DNA of 64,000 bases from Phorcus lineatus. Taxonomy: Eukaryota > Mollusca > Gastropoda > Trochida > Trochidae. Below the pieces are notes generated by a model. The model ran no database searches and was not told the DNA's origin. It saw only the letters and a list, made by a program, of their open reading frames with translations. Positions within the stretch are counted from its first letter, which is position 1, and each line of letters begins with the position of its first letter. Position numbers and translations under genes: made by a program. Shown here one piece after another: positions 22,218 through 33,466 of this stretch. Location: the NCBI GenBank assembly GCA_921293015.1, contig OV121088.1, forward strand, positions 3,100,001 through 3,164,000, written 5' to 3'.

Positions 22218-23828
22218 ATGGTTCTCCGGGAGAGACAGCTAGCCAGACATGGGAAACTTGGACTTGTAAAATCTTCAGAGTTATGTAATACCATTATTCC
22301 AGGTAATAGCGCAGCCACTATCAGAGGACGCCTAGCCAGAGGGATTGTTTATCCACAGGTATGTGCTTTACTACAAGCCACAATCAACTCTGCTATACCA
22401 AGTGACCTTGACATTGCTCCCACTATTATAACCTATGAGTGTGACAAGCCAACAGAGATTGAGGTACATATCTCCAATGTGACAACACAGACAGTAGTGA
22501 TACCATCCAAGGCCATCATATGTGAACTACAACCTGTCACAGTTCAAGATTTGCCCCTTGGAAACCCAGTGGACACTGATATTATCCTTGACCAAGTGGA
22601 TATCAACACTGAAGGACTCACAAAAGAACAGATTGATGAAGGAGTTGATATTATCCTCAAGTATCAGGACATTTTCTCCAAGAGAGATGATGATCTCGGG
22701 AACAGTTCTTTAGTAAAGCACAGAATAGACATGTATGATGAGACACCATTCAAGCAACGCCATCGGAGGATTCCCCCAGGAATGTACGATGAAGTCAGGA
22801 CTCACCTTCAAGAACTTCTGTCAGCTGGAGTCATCAGAACATCTCACAGTCCATGGGCCTCCAATGTAGTTCTAGCTAAGAAGAAAGATGGTCGTCTCCG
22901 GATGTGCATAGATTTTCGCGAGACTAACCGGCGAACCATTAAAGATTCATATGCTCTCCCCAGAATCGAAGAACTTCTAGATTGTCTCGGAGGAAACACC
23001 TTCTTTTCAGTGTTGGATATGAAAAGTGGATATCACCAAGTGGAAATGGAGGAGGAGCACAAAGAAAGAACAGCATTTACAGTAGGTCCACTAGGATTTT
23101 ATGAGTTCAATCGGATGCCTTTTGGACTCTCCAACGCTCCTGCAACCTACCAGCGACTGATGGAAGAATGCCTTGAAGGATTGCACTTGAAGATCTGCTT
23201 AATCTACCTGGACGATCTGATAATATTCTCAAGGTCATATGAAGAACATGTTGAAAGGTTGGGACTTGTTTTCCGTCGACTGCTAGAGTGTGGACTTAAA
23301 CTAGCACCAAAGAAATGTAAGTTTTTCCAGAGAAAAGTCCGCTATGTTGGTTATATCGTTTCAGCAGATGGCATTGAAGCTGACCCAGCTAAGGTTGAGA
23401 AGATTACCCAATGGCCAACACCAACCAATCCAGAAGCTGCGAGGAAGTTCCTAGGTTTTGCTGGCTATTATAGGAAATTTGTGAAGAACTTCTCCAAGAT
23501 TGCCAGACCATTATCGGAACTGATGCCAAAGTCAGCGGCAAAGAAGACAAAATCCAAGCAGCATACTAATAGCTCAGGATGGAAGTGGGGAAAGGAGCAA
23601 CAACAGGCATTTGATGAACTGAAGATTCGTCTCTCCTCGCCACCTGTTCTTGGATATGTGGACTTCTCCAAACCTTTCGAGCTGCATGTAGACGCTAGTG
23701 CACACGGCCTAGGAGCGGTTCTATACCAGGAGCAAGGGGGACAACTGCGGGTCATCGCTTATGCAAGTCGCGGCTTGACAAATCAGAGAGAAACTATTCC
23801 GCACATAAACTGGAGTTTCTGTGTTTAA
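22218..23828 (+). pseudogene. pol: reverse transcriptase and start of RNase H (pol, broken at 3' end)
   Basis: 536 residues after the first Met, though the true polyprotein starts upstream in protease. RT landmarks in order: KKKDGRLRMCIDFRETN, FSVLDMKSGYHQVEM (first catalytic Asp), FNRMPFGLSNAPATYQRLM, and the YLDD active site near residue 330, then the thumb region. RNase H begins with FELHVDASAHGLGAVL (first catalytic Asp). The frame breaks at about 23795, inside RNase H; the next segment continues one frame over. Confidence 0.9.
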
Positions 23829-24379
23829 AGTGGGCTATCTCTGAAAAGTTCAATGACTACTTGTATGGGCATGATTTCGTCGTTGTCACAGACAACAACC
23901 CACTCACCTACGTGTTAACCACAGCCCGACTGGACGCCACGGGTCATCGTTGGCTGGCTGCCATATCAACGTACAACTTCAGCATCAAGTACAGACCAGG
24001 AAAGAACAACATAGACGCTGATGTTTTATCTAGGATGCCCGACAAGTTGCCTCTAGAAGAACTCTCCAGAGATTCTGTGAATGCCATCTGCAAAGCCACT
24101 CAAGTGGACAACCTTGTTGAGAGTTTTTGCATGTCAGCTCAAGTAGTAGCAGAAGATGACGTTGATATTTCAGGTCACAAGTGTGAAGATAATGCCAAGG
24201 ACTGGAAAAGAGCACAGATGAGAGATCCAGCCATAGCAGTCATTATGGACTACCTTGAGAATGGAACTTCACCAGACAGACATCAACATCTTGGAGACAG
24301 TGATGTTGATGAAGACATTTCCACAGATGAAATTGCGCCAAGGAGTCCTGTACCGATCATTGAGGACAGATCAAGGTGA
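23829..24379 (+). pseudogene. pol: RNase H remainder and linker of pol
   Basis: Reads FVVVTDNNPLTYVLTTARLD, then RWLAAISTYNFSIKYRPGKN and ADVLSRMP, the standard Gypsy RNase H end. An acidic linker follows. The frame ends at 24379 while integrase is already open in another frame from about 24330, giving another frame break. Confidence 0.85.
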
Positions 24380-25562
24380 ACAATTACAGCTTGTCTTGCC
24401 TAAAAGGTGTTGTGGTGCAGTTCTGCACAGTTTGCATGATCATGTTGGTCATCCAGGTAGGGACCGAACACTCTCTCTGGTGAGAGAACGGTTCTTTTGG
24501 CCTGGAATGACCAAAGATGTTGAAATGCACGTGCAGTCCTGTGATCGTTGCATCAAGCGCAAGACAGCTACAGCACGAGCACCTCTAGTGAATATCACAA
24601 CGACACTTGAACTAGTTTGTATGGACTTTCTGTCTCTAGAGACATCCAAAGGAGGCCAGCAATATGTTCTTGTGGTCACTGATCACTTCACTAGGTATGC
24701 GAAGACGACGGCTGAGCTATTCTTCAACAACTTTGTTATACACTACGGCTTGCCTAAACGGATCCACTCAGATAAAGGAGCTAACTTTGTCGGGACACTT
24801 ATGACTGAGCTTTGCCACCTGTTAAAGATTGAGAAATCCACTACTACCCCTTACCATCCCATGGGCAATGGAATGTGCGAGCGCTTTAATAGAACGTTAT
24901 GCAACATGTTGGGAACCTTGGATCCACACATCAAAAGAGACTGGAAGACACATGTTGGCCCTCTTGTGCATGCCTACAATTGCACTAGGCATGAATCTAC
25001 GGGCCAGTCTCCCTTCTTTCTGATGTTTGGTAGGCATCCAAGGCTTCCAGTTGACTTAGCGTTCGGCCTCGACATTGAGCCATCCAAACCCCTGTCCATT
25101 CTCAAATACACCAAATCTTTGCAGGGTAGGTTAAAGCAGGCCTACGAACTGGCAGCAGAGACGTCAACCAAAGCTCAGGACCGACAGAAGACCCACTACG
25201 ACAACAGGGCAAGAGCAGCTGTACTGGAGCCGGGAGACAGAGTCTTAGTAAAGATTGTTGCATATGAGGGTCGCCACAAGATTGCAGACAAGTGGGAAAA
25301 CGATGTCTATACAGTGTTGGACAAACCAAATCCTTCCGTACCAGTTTATGTAGTGGCGAAGGAAAACGGAGAAGTAAGAAAGAGAACACTGCATAGGAAT
25401 CTGCTTCTTCCCATTGGAGCCATCACCAAAAAGTTCAACGTCAACCCAGATCCTCCAGCAAGACCAGTTCCAGCTCCAAGAAGAAGGCCAGCCACAAGAG
25501 CATCAGTCCAGAAGAAACCTGAGTCCGAAGACAGCGAGAGACATCTCGATCCTCAGCTTTAA
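24330..25562 (+). pseudogene. int: integrase of Ty3/Gypsy element
   Basis: An HHCC zinc domain (H..GHPGRDRT, then CDRCIKRK) is followed by the catalytic core: CMDFLSLE (first Asp), IHSDKGANFVG (second Asp), NGMCERFNRTL (Glu). A short stretch is missing in the core between RYA and KTTAE, where related integrases have about ten more residues; the loss is in frame. The C-terminal GPY-like part runs to 25562. Another break near 25550 separates the acidic tail. Confidence 0.85.
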
Positions 25563-26008
25563 CTGCTGGAGCAGTTGATAGGCCAGCGGAGGAGGGAGAG
25601 AGAGAAGAAGAGATATCAGAAGATGTTGAGGATGAAGAGGACGCTGATTCCCAGGAAACTGTTCAGGAGTCTGAGCAGCAGGAAGATACCTCGCAGGAAA
25701 GAGACTCAGGAGAGGAGACGTTGGCAACTTCACCTGCTGTTCCAGGATCAGCACTGAGGCAGCTTACAGAAGAACCGGCGCTCCAAAGACGAGACTCAGA
25801 AGAGGAGACATCATTAAAGGAAGTCCCTCCTGATCCAGTTACTGAGCAGGAAGACAGGGACGAACCAGAGGATGCTCCGTCTGAACCACCATCTCGAAGA
25901 TCTACTAGACCAAGACAACAGCCAGAGTGGATGAGATGCAATGAGTATGTGATGTCAGCTAATGCTAAACCAGAATGGATGACAAGAGCTACCTCAGCTC
26001 ACTTCTAG
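25563..26008 (+). pseudogene. pol: acidic C-terminal tail of pol
   Basis: Glu-rich, low-complexity frame ending with RRSTRPRQQPEWMRCNEYVM and a stop at 26008. An RRSTR-type basic patch near the end is common in Gypsy integrase tails. It is out of frame with integrase by one indel. Confidence 0.7.
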
Positions 26009-26092
26009 CTGAGGGCATGTTGGATATCTCACAAGATAAAGCTCAGGACACACTTCTCAACATCATTGCTGGCAAATGATGAGGACATCATT

Positions 26093-26110
26093 TCCCCGGG
26101 GGAGGAAGTA
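26093..26110 (+). promoter_or_regulatory. polypurine tract
   Basis: CCCCGGGGGAGGAAGTA directly abuts the 3' LTR. The purine run primes plus-strand synthesis in LTR elements. Confidence 0.75.
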
Positions 26111-26763
26111 TGTAGCAGCAGTTTTGTTTTGTACATAGTTTCTTTTTATTTATTACTGCATTTAGAGTATTTTATTTCACGCTTCAGTGACTTTCTGTTT
26201 GGGGCAAATGTCCAAGCAGACTAAACTACTTTATTTCAAGGGTGGGCAGCTTAATTCATTCTTGTCCTATTGTTCTCTGTCCAGAACAATAGCCTTTGCT
26301 TTCTCTATAACTATCTTACATAACCGTAGGTCTCTTTCTACCTTTTGCATGCTCTTTTCAAACACACTGCCTACAACTCTGCACTGATATGGTCACAGAC
26401 TGGACTGTGGTACATGAATCTATCAGATTAGTTAATTATGTTATTTGTATTATTCTCTTAAATATTGCCTAATCCTAATGTTAAAGTTAATGTCTAAAAG
26501 CTTATAGGTAATCTGTAATTCTTAAACTAAAAGATATCATTTCTTATTTTAAGTATATTTTCTCTATTGAGGTTGTGATTGTGTGAGAGAATGTGTGATT
26601 TAAATGTTTGAGTAAAGCTCATCATTTCTAATCTATATTTCTGTAATGGCCATGATTTATTATATGTGGCAAGGCATTAGTTTTTACCTTTTATTCTATT
26701 CTTTCTAGGAAACGTTCCTAGATAATCAGTGGCGTGATTGAACACCTCTGTGTCACCCACAGG
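26111..26763 (+). repeat. 3' LTR, first part
   Basis: Matches 17902 onward of the 5' LTR up to CACCCACAGG, where the insertion starts. Confidence 0.92.
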
Positions 26764-27174
26764 GTATGTATCATGTACTAATTATGTATTTTATATCTAT
26801 AATGTATTGTATATATATGACCAGTGCCTTATGTTTATATATAGATCTGAGTGTAATTGAGCACTGTGAATTTATTATCTAATGTAAGATGTGGTTGATA
26901 TATCTTGAGTATTGAACTTTAAAGGGTAAGTCCAATGAAAAATGAAAATTAAGCCTTTCATACAATGTATATTGGTAAATCCATTCATTTCGGCCAATAA
27001 TTTTTAGATATTTTACTTAAATTACAATAAAAATTCAAAGTTGGAAAAATTACGTTTTGACGGCTTTGATGGGGGCCGCCATATTGCTATCTCGAACGGT
27101 AAACGAGAGCGAGAAACAGCGGGAGTATGACATCAGCGACACACCACGAAATTAGGAGACACCGCACAATAGCA

Positions 27175-27290
27175 TTACAGCGCAATGCCCGCCTGACAGG
27201 CTTGGGCTGCTCCAACCGAAACGACCGGGGAAAAGACGTCCCCGGTCACGGTAAATCATATTTTCAGATCCTAAAACCTGACAGGTATAA
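27175..27290 (+). pseudogene. THAP domain, N-terminal half (exon relic)
   Basis: The frame reads GCSNRNDRGK, then KSYFQILKPDR, resembling the start of THAP zinc domains (C-x-N-R..., then a syF-x-iPk segment, here L instead of the usual P). It probably continues into 28202-28325 after splicing. Exact borders were not resolved. Confidence 0.5.
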
Positions 27291-28201
27291 AAACTTGTCA
27301 AAACCTTGTCTACATAACATTGGAACGGGCTGGACGGTTCGACTTTCAAGTTCGGTCGCCACAAGGTTTGAATACTTCTGACATTTTGTTCATATGATTA
27401 ATTACTAAATATCATTAGTTTGAATGAAGTGATTGTTTTCACAAGTTTTTAATTTCATAATTATGATCATATATAATCTAATTGGTATCAACGAAAATTA
27501 TTTTCATGATAATGGGGTTTTTTCCTTGCCATAATAAACAAATCTGTTAGATCTTGTAAAAGCGAATCCTAAAGCGAAAGCTCGCTCTTTTAGTGGCATG
27601 TTCGTAATCAAACTGATATTCGCCCATACGTATACGATTTTATCTGATTCGACCAATATTTGGCTTAATTATGTTTGGATTTGGAATTAAAAGTGTGACT
27701 AGCAATTTGTTAGTAAGTCACAGTCTAAATATTAGTATTCCCACAAAATACCCAATGCATTCACTATTGGTACGAAATCAATTTGATTGCGAATAAGGTT
27801 GAAATTTTACTCTATGATCAATGCATTCTATTAGGCATTTATATGGCATCTTAATTTCATTTATATAGGATCTTAATGTCATTGAATTTTTTGGTTTGCT
27901 TTGGTATTTTTTTTTTACATATTTTGAAAAAAATATGTATAATTAGCATGATTTTTTAAATTCATCCGGTTACTTGTTCACTATTTTAGAATAAAAAAGT
28001 TCAGACAATGCATAATTATGGTAAGACTTACCTTGCAGATCTTTTACATTAAATCAAATTCTGTTGTTAGTGAAAAAGTTATCTTTGAATGATAATTTAT
28101 AGATGAATAAATATATAATTTTTGGTCTTCTTTTAAGATGTGTGACTATAATTTTGATTTGTTGACAGTGTTTAATTATTGTTTAATAATTTTTGGTACA
28201 G

Positions 28202-28325
28202 GTTGTTTGTGAAGAACATTTTGAAAGGGACTGCTTTGATGACAATATCCAGGCAAGAGTATTGGGAAGCGGTCAACTGAGAATATTAAGAGCAGATGTA
28301 GATACCTACTCTCTTTGCTCATAAA
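28202..28325 (+). pseudogene. THAP domain, C-terminal half (exon relic)
   Basis: After a TTGGTACAG-type acceptor the frame reads VVCEEHFERDCFDD, then RVLGSGQLRILRADVD. The C-x2-H-F pair is the last half of the C2CH zinc site of THAP domains. A stop follows at 28322-28324. Together with 27175-27290 it gives a nearly complete THAP domain. Confidence 0.65.
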
Positions 28326-28871
28326 AAAAGACCAAGTCACAAGCGAGGATAAGGCCTTGTTGAAAGGAAAACGAGACAGGTAACTATATTAAGAGAAAAA
28401 AATCATACACATGTACATTACTGTTTTTCAGTATGTTTTGCATGAAAAATGATTTTAATAACACATTATCAGATGGAAATTAGGATAAATAAAGTCATGA
28501 ACATTATCTGAGTAAATATTATTGTAGTCTGCTTTAAATAGTCTATCATATCACTTTGTCATCATTCAAAAGAGACAATCTTCATAGGAAACCAGGAGGG
28601 TAGTAACTTTTATTACTGTGTCAACTACTTTGCTGTGAGTGCAAGCATTCACAATTTCTTTTCAAAATGTTATCAGTAGCAGCATCAGAATTCAGCAACC
28701 TTCAGCAGCAGAAGGAACTCACATGTACTTGTTTATTATCATCATGTAGACCCACCAAACTTAAATTGGTTTTGTTACCAATTTTAAAACCTGGTGAGCT
28801 ACAGAGTCATTGGATCTATTATTCAACTAATGCATTAAGTTGGAATTTTTAGTATAATACAGTTTTTACAT

Positions 28872-28985
28872 TTTATTTTAGAGCATTGGAGTTAGGAAGA
28901 ATGACTGGTGTAGAGACTGTGGCCGCACTACCAACCACAAATGCAGCGGCCCAGACGCATCCTCCTCAACTATACTGTTAGATCA
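28872..28985 (+). pseudogene. possible zinc-motif exon of the TTAA element
   Basis: One frame after an acceptor at 28871 contains NDWCRDCGRTTNHKCSG, a compact C-x2-C-x8-H-x-C arrangement. It continues open to about 29120 with low-complexity content. It could be a chance frame. Confidence 0.35.
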
Positions 28986-30092
28986 TTCCTGCCATAGTTC
29001 ACAGTTAATGTTTATGAAATTAATCATAATGACATGGACAGTCAATCATTTGACATTGTTGACAATTGTAATGAATCATTTTCTTCCCAAATTGTTGATA
29101 CTTGTAAAAATCATCTGTTCAAAATGAATCATTTTCTTCACATATATCAAGTGAAACATCTTTTTATGAACCCTCATCTGATGCAGATATGCAAAGTGGG
29201 GATAACAAACCAAAATGTGACCATATTTTCAATATCATATCATTCAAGATAAATATTGTGTATTTTCAGATTCACTTGATGAGCTTTTGTACCAGAATCA
29301 TTGTAAATCCTGTTCATGTCCTGTACATGAAATAAAAAAATAATATTTTGGTAGTATGATATCGGCAAAGTTATATTGTAAAGGTGACAGTCATGAGGTT
29401 CTTTATTGGAGGTCAGTCATAAAGTTGCATCATCATCTGGTAGTTACTACTATTATTATTATTGGGGCTCACCTTTGAGGAGTGATCGTCTGCAAGTGTA
29501 TTCACAAGTTTTCTTTGAATTGAAATATTTATGTCACTTTGTATATGTCTGAAGGTATTGTCCTTCCCAGCTTATTTGAGAAATTTGAGGTACAATTGAG
29601 ATTTTTTGACTGATAAGCTCTTTCAAGTTTCACTGTAGTTGAAATTGTCAGATATTATTCATGTGATATAATTGTATATCCAAGCGTGATAAGAATTTCA
29701 GATAAACTTCTTCTGATATTCAAAAGTAGTTAATCAATATTCTACTTTCGCAAAAGCTGAAATGATACAAATTATTTGCTGATTTGTTAAATGATTTTAT
29801 GGATGTAAACTTGAAATTATTGAACATTAGTGTAAATATTATTGACAGAGTGTTGTGGATAGTAAGCCAATATTGTGGAACCTTAAAACAATTGGACTGA
29901 TTGATTAGCTGCCAATATTGAACCTTGGCTCAGGTACTACACATATTATGATAATTGAATAAATGATGATAATTGTGATCGATGGTTTTTGTCCACTCAT
30001 GATTAGAATACTAATTTTCTTACTCAAATAAAACAATCATCTTTTCAAATATTCCCTGTTTTTTGATATTGCAGACAGGTCATAAAACAGAG

Positions 30093-30151
30093 TTAGGGTG
30101 ATATCACTCATGAAGGGCCATTTAGGGTGATATCACTCATGAAGGGCCATA
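30093..30151. repeat. 29-bp direct tandem duplication
   Basis: TTAGGGTGATATCACTCATG plus GAAGGGCCA occurs twice in a row, starting at 30093 and 30122. Confidence 0.9.
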
Positions 30152-31633
30152 GCTTCGCCAACGTCTTTGAAGCCAATATAATCTTGTCCTGGAAACCGAT
30201 CTCTTATTTTCCTGACTGTACAAGCAGGGATCACTTTTCACACCCCTTTCTCAAGTTTCTGCCTGCTGTGAGCCCATGACATAAAGTTTCTCTTTGCCTT
30301 ATGTCTTGACTGTCTGAAAAAGGTAACGGGTGTTTTATCGTGCTATCAAAATGTTTTCCAAATGCTTTCAGAAAACTGTCTGTCATTTTCTATCATAAGT
30401 CTACTCTCTATCTAGAAGAGGGTGTTTATCTAATAAATTATAAGTACTGATAATGTAAAAAATATATAAATTTTTCAGTTGGTCTTTTATGCATGAAAAA
30501 TTAACAATAATATGTAAATAAAAAATAAATTAATTTATTGGTTTATTTGTATTTTTGTTGTTTATGTTATTTTATTATTCATAGCTAGTTTCTCATGAAT
30601 AAGGAAGCAGCTAAATATCGATAATCCATAGACTTTTGATGCTGAATATCATACTACGACTTACTTTTGATTTTAAAAAACCCAGCCAGTTATTGGTATT
30701 GAAGGTTTATAAAAAAAAAGGAAATAAAAATTTTGACAGAAATAACAGTTTTACAATTATCATTCCGTTTTCAAATTATCATTACGTTGAAACCAAAATA
30801 AAACATGTCGAAATTTACATATTTAGACAACAATCACTATCGTCGACCCCACCCCTTAAATAGCATGAATTGGATATAAGACATGAGTGATACCGCTGGG
30901 CTATGGCAAATCGTTGAAAAGTCTATGTGCTCAGTTATACACGAAATGCCAACGGTTCGATCGTGCAAGTACGACACTTTTTGGGCAACATGCCATGTCT
31001 TCGAATCGACCACGATTACCGGATTCAGTATCTGAGTCGCTACTGCTGTTATCACTTTCCTGACATTCCCTTTCCACAACCTGCATGAGGTTCAAACATG
31101 TAAGGTTTTAAACTAAACGCCATAGCTGGTTGTAAAAGAAAAAAACGCGACTGGGTTTTGCAATATGACTCAATGTTTATTTTTCTTTACAAGTGCGCAG
31201 CGCGTATATATAGAAACTCTAGTTTTCGTTCGCAAACTCTACAGCACAAAGATGTTCGGAGATTACAAATCAAAGCTCCTCACACCGATTTCTTGTGGTG
31301 TGTCGATGACGTCATTTTTTCATAGAAAATGGCGACCCCCTTCATCGTGCAAATGCACAGGTTTAAAATTATGTAACTAATTAACCCAATGACCAAAAAA
31401 TTTAGAAAATTATGAGAAATCGTCTTATGACACAAACTTTCGATAGAATTAACTTGAATCTTTCTTGGACTTACCCTTTAAGTAACATTATTAGCCGTAA
31501 TGTTCAGGTAATTATCTTGTACAAGTATTGTATTTATCTCTTTAATTAAGAGGTATGAACTAGTATGTTTTATGACGCAATATGATATATTTTATGGTTA
31601 ACATGTATTTATTATTGTTCTACTGTTTTACAG

Positions 31634-31719
31634 GGTTTGTGTGATATATATCATGGAATAAACTCCAACATCCTTGAACACACCCAGTTTGTCGTATATT
31701 GACAAGGACCTCTGCAACA
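31634..31719 (+). repeat. 3' LTR, last part
   Basis: Resumes with GGTTTGTGTGATATAT and ends CTCTGCAACA, followed by the TTTA target duplication. It includes AATAAA at 31657-31662. Together with the first part it gives 739 bp versus 742 bp in the 5' LTR. Confidence 0.92.
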
Positions 31720-31986
31720 TTTATCTAAATATGCAATTAGATATTTTTTTTAAGTATGGCGTTATTAAGACACTTGCGCAAATCAAGCCATTTGATAAAT
31801 TGTTAAGGTTTCTTGAATTTGTATCATTGGGAAAGATAAATATAATCATTCAAAGATTAATAATTTTACCTGTTGTTTTCATTGTATGAGTCTATTTAAT
31901 AACAAATATGTATCTATGTTAAATATAATGATATAGAAAACAGTAGCAAGGCCTTTTATATATTACCTACTTGTATAAACTCTCAG

Positions 31987-32295
31987 GGGGCGGGATAGCG
32001 CAGTGGTTAGCTTGTTCGGCTTCGGATCAGGAGGTCAGAGGTTCGAATCCTGCCAGGAGCTCGGCAACTTTTCATTGCAGTAGAGAACTGTTCTACACGC
32101 AGTCAGTTTTGGGTGCAATGCGACACTGAAATTCAGTGCAGTACCACCCATGGTTTGCTAGTTCCAGCCGATGCTCACAGGTTTCACCGCAATACATAGC
32201 CACAATAGTGTTGTGGGCTTTCTCCCTGCAATAATACTAGCAGCCGCGATATAAGTGAAATAATCTTGAATACACCAACTCACCTCACCTTACCT
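31987..32295 (+). mobile_element. tRNA-derived SINE with 9-bp target duplication
   Basis: The head of the element is tRNA-like, with an A box (TAGCGCAGTGG near 31995) and a B box (GGTTCGAATCC at 32040-32050). A non-tRNA body and a CACCTCACCTTACCT tail follow. It is flanked by AACTCTCAG at 31978-31986 and 32296-32304, so the insertion is fairly young. A related, older body fragment lies at about 58530-58620. Confidence 0.85.
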
Positions 32296-32304
32296 AACTC
32301 TCAG

Positions 32305-33363
32305 TCCTGTAGAGCTCTTTTCTATTTGTTGTTCCAGAAGTATAAAGAACATTGAATAAGGCAGAGAATTCAGGGTGATTTTTATATGAGCATCAGTTTT
32401 TAAGAATTATATAACCCAATCGTGCTTAAATTGTGCATCTTTTTTTCATTTATAAAGGCTTTATGATAATGTTTTTTAGCCTTGCTTTCAATGATTGCTA
32501 AAGAAAAATGGTTTTTTACCTGTCTATTTTAAAATGACCCTCCCCATCCTTTCGTATTTTTTTTCATGACCCTTCTCTGTTGGCTGTATATTTTTTTCTG
32601 ACCCTCCCCTGAAAACCCCTGGCCCACTCCCCCCTGTAATTAATGACTGGTCCCTAACTAAAGACTATAAAGCTGAATTATCTTTAATTTAAGCTATTGT
32701 ATCTTTTCTCAATAAATGTAATTATGAAATTTCTCTTAAACAGGTAAATATGTGTCATTTAAATTTGCAACTTTTATGCAGTTAAGGATATTTCACCATT
32801 TTATTGAAAAAATCAGTTGATATTTTACACTCAAGTAGCTTTGACCAAGAGTTTCAAACAGTGACGACTACTTGATGTAACCTTGAAAGGACTGTCCTTT
32901 TGAAAACAGAATTCAATACATGATATAGCACATGAATATATAACGTATATAACACAGTTGAAACATTTGACTAATGATGTCATTTTGGTGGATTTGAATT
33001 TGTCAACTTGATAAATATGAGCGCACACTCAGAAAAAAATCCGTCATTACATAGCATTGTTGATTAGTCTTATCATAAATAACTTATAAGTGTGTGTATA
33101 TTCTACTCTAACATATCGTGTATTGTTAAAATGATTTAAAAAAGGTAAAAGTAAAGTGCATTTTGTCATGTCATTCCCCTGAAAAAAAGCCATGGCGGGC
33201 TATCATTCTTCTCACATGCTTGCTTATGTAAAACTCTCTAATAATTAGTTATATTAGTAACTATAAAAACACAACTAACAATGCTTTGCAATAAGAGTTT
33301 TGTCAATTTAAGATGTATGAATAATTGAACCCTGCCTCTATTTGTGAATTGTTTCTATTCCAG
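32305..33363. other. upstream region of gene copy 2
   Basis: AT-rich, no coding exon recognised. It ends in a polypyrimidine acceptor (TTTCTATTCCAG at 33352-33363), which implies at least one untranslated 5' exon further upstream that I could not locate. No promoter could be assigned. Confidence 0.4.
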
Positions 33364-33377
33364 ATTTTGAGGTCCTG

Positions 33378-33398
33378 ATGAAATTGTTATCGAGATGA
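33378..33398 (+). promoter_or_regulatory. short upstream ORF overlapping the start codon of copy 2
   Basis: ATG AAA TTG TTA TCG AGA TGA: the TGA overlaps the main ATG (33395) as ATGA. An in-frame TGA at 33368-33370 blocks any upstream extension of the main frame within this exon. Confidence 0.5.
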
Positions 33399-33466
33399 TC
33401 TCATCGCCATTTTCAGTTGACATGGAAACCATCGAGGGACATGTTCCATCAACCTCAGAATTCATT
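33395..33466 (+). CDS. copy 2 exon 1 (start)
   Basis: ATG chosen as the first Met after an in-frame stop in the same exon. Encodes MISSPFSVDMETIEGHVPST and SEFI. Donor GTAAGA at 33467, phase 0. Confidence 0.65.

Larger units (their letters stand above)
26923..31477 (+). mobile_element. TTAA-flanked DNA transposon with THAP exons (Kolobok-like)
   Basis: Terminal inverted repeats AGGGTAAGTCCAA and its complement TTGGACTTACCCT are bordered by TTAA on both sides (26919-26922 and 31478-31481). It is 4.55 kb long. TTAA duplications together with a THAP-type DNA-binding domain are typical of Kolobok elements. No catalytic transposase region was recognised, so it may be internally deleted. CpG-rich ends (27060-27240 and 31190-31340) flank an AT-rich core. 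Confidence 0.65.
26764..31633 (+). mobile_element. insertion in 3' LTR with intron-like borders
   Basis: The insert begins GTATGT and ends TTCTACTGTTTTACAG. Removing it exactly restores the 5' LTR sequence, including the run of four G. Without the nested TTAA element (26923-31477) the outer insert is only about 310 bp. The flanking direct repeat ACAGGG could also be read as a target duplication, but then one G must have been lost. No terminal inverted repeat of the outer insert is visible. Confidence 0.7.
17902..31719 (+). mobile_element. Ty3/Gypsy LTR retrotransposon with nested insertion in its 3' LTR
   Basis: Two LTRs (TG...CA), a 4-bp target duplication TTTA (17898-17901 and 31720-31723), a primer-binding-site-like TGGAGCCCCC at 18645, a purine-rich tract before the 3' LTR, and gag, protease, RT, RNase H and integrase frames in Ty3/Gypsy order. 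The LTRs differ by about five substitutions and two small indels in roughly 740 bp, so insertion was recent. Several frame breaks in pol make this copy non-autonomous as assembled. The 3' LTR is split by 26764-31633. Confidence 0.92.

Noticed and set aside
31987-32060. Genuine tRNA gene
   Set aside because: A and B boxes are present, but the body continues as a SINE with a 9-bp target duplication, and a clean acceptor stem is lacking.
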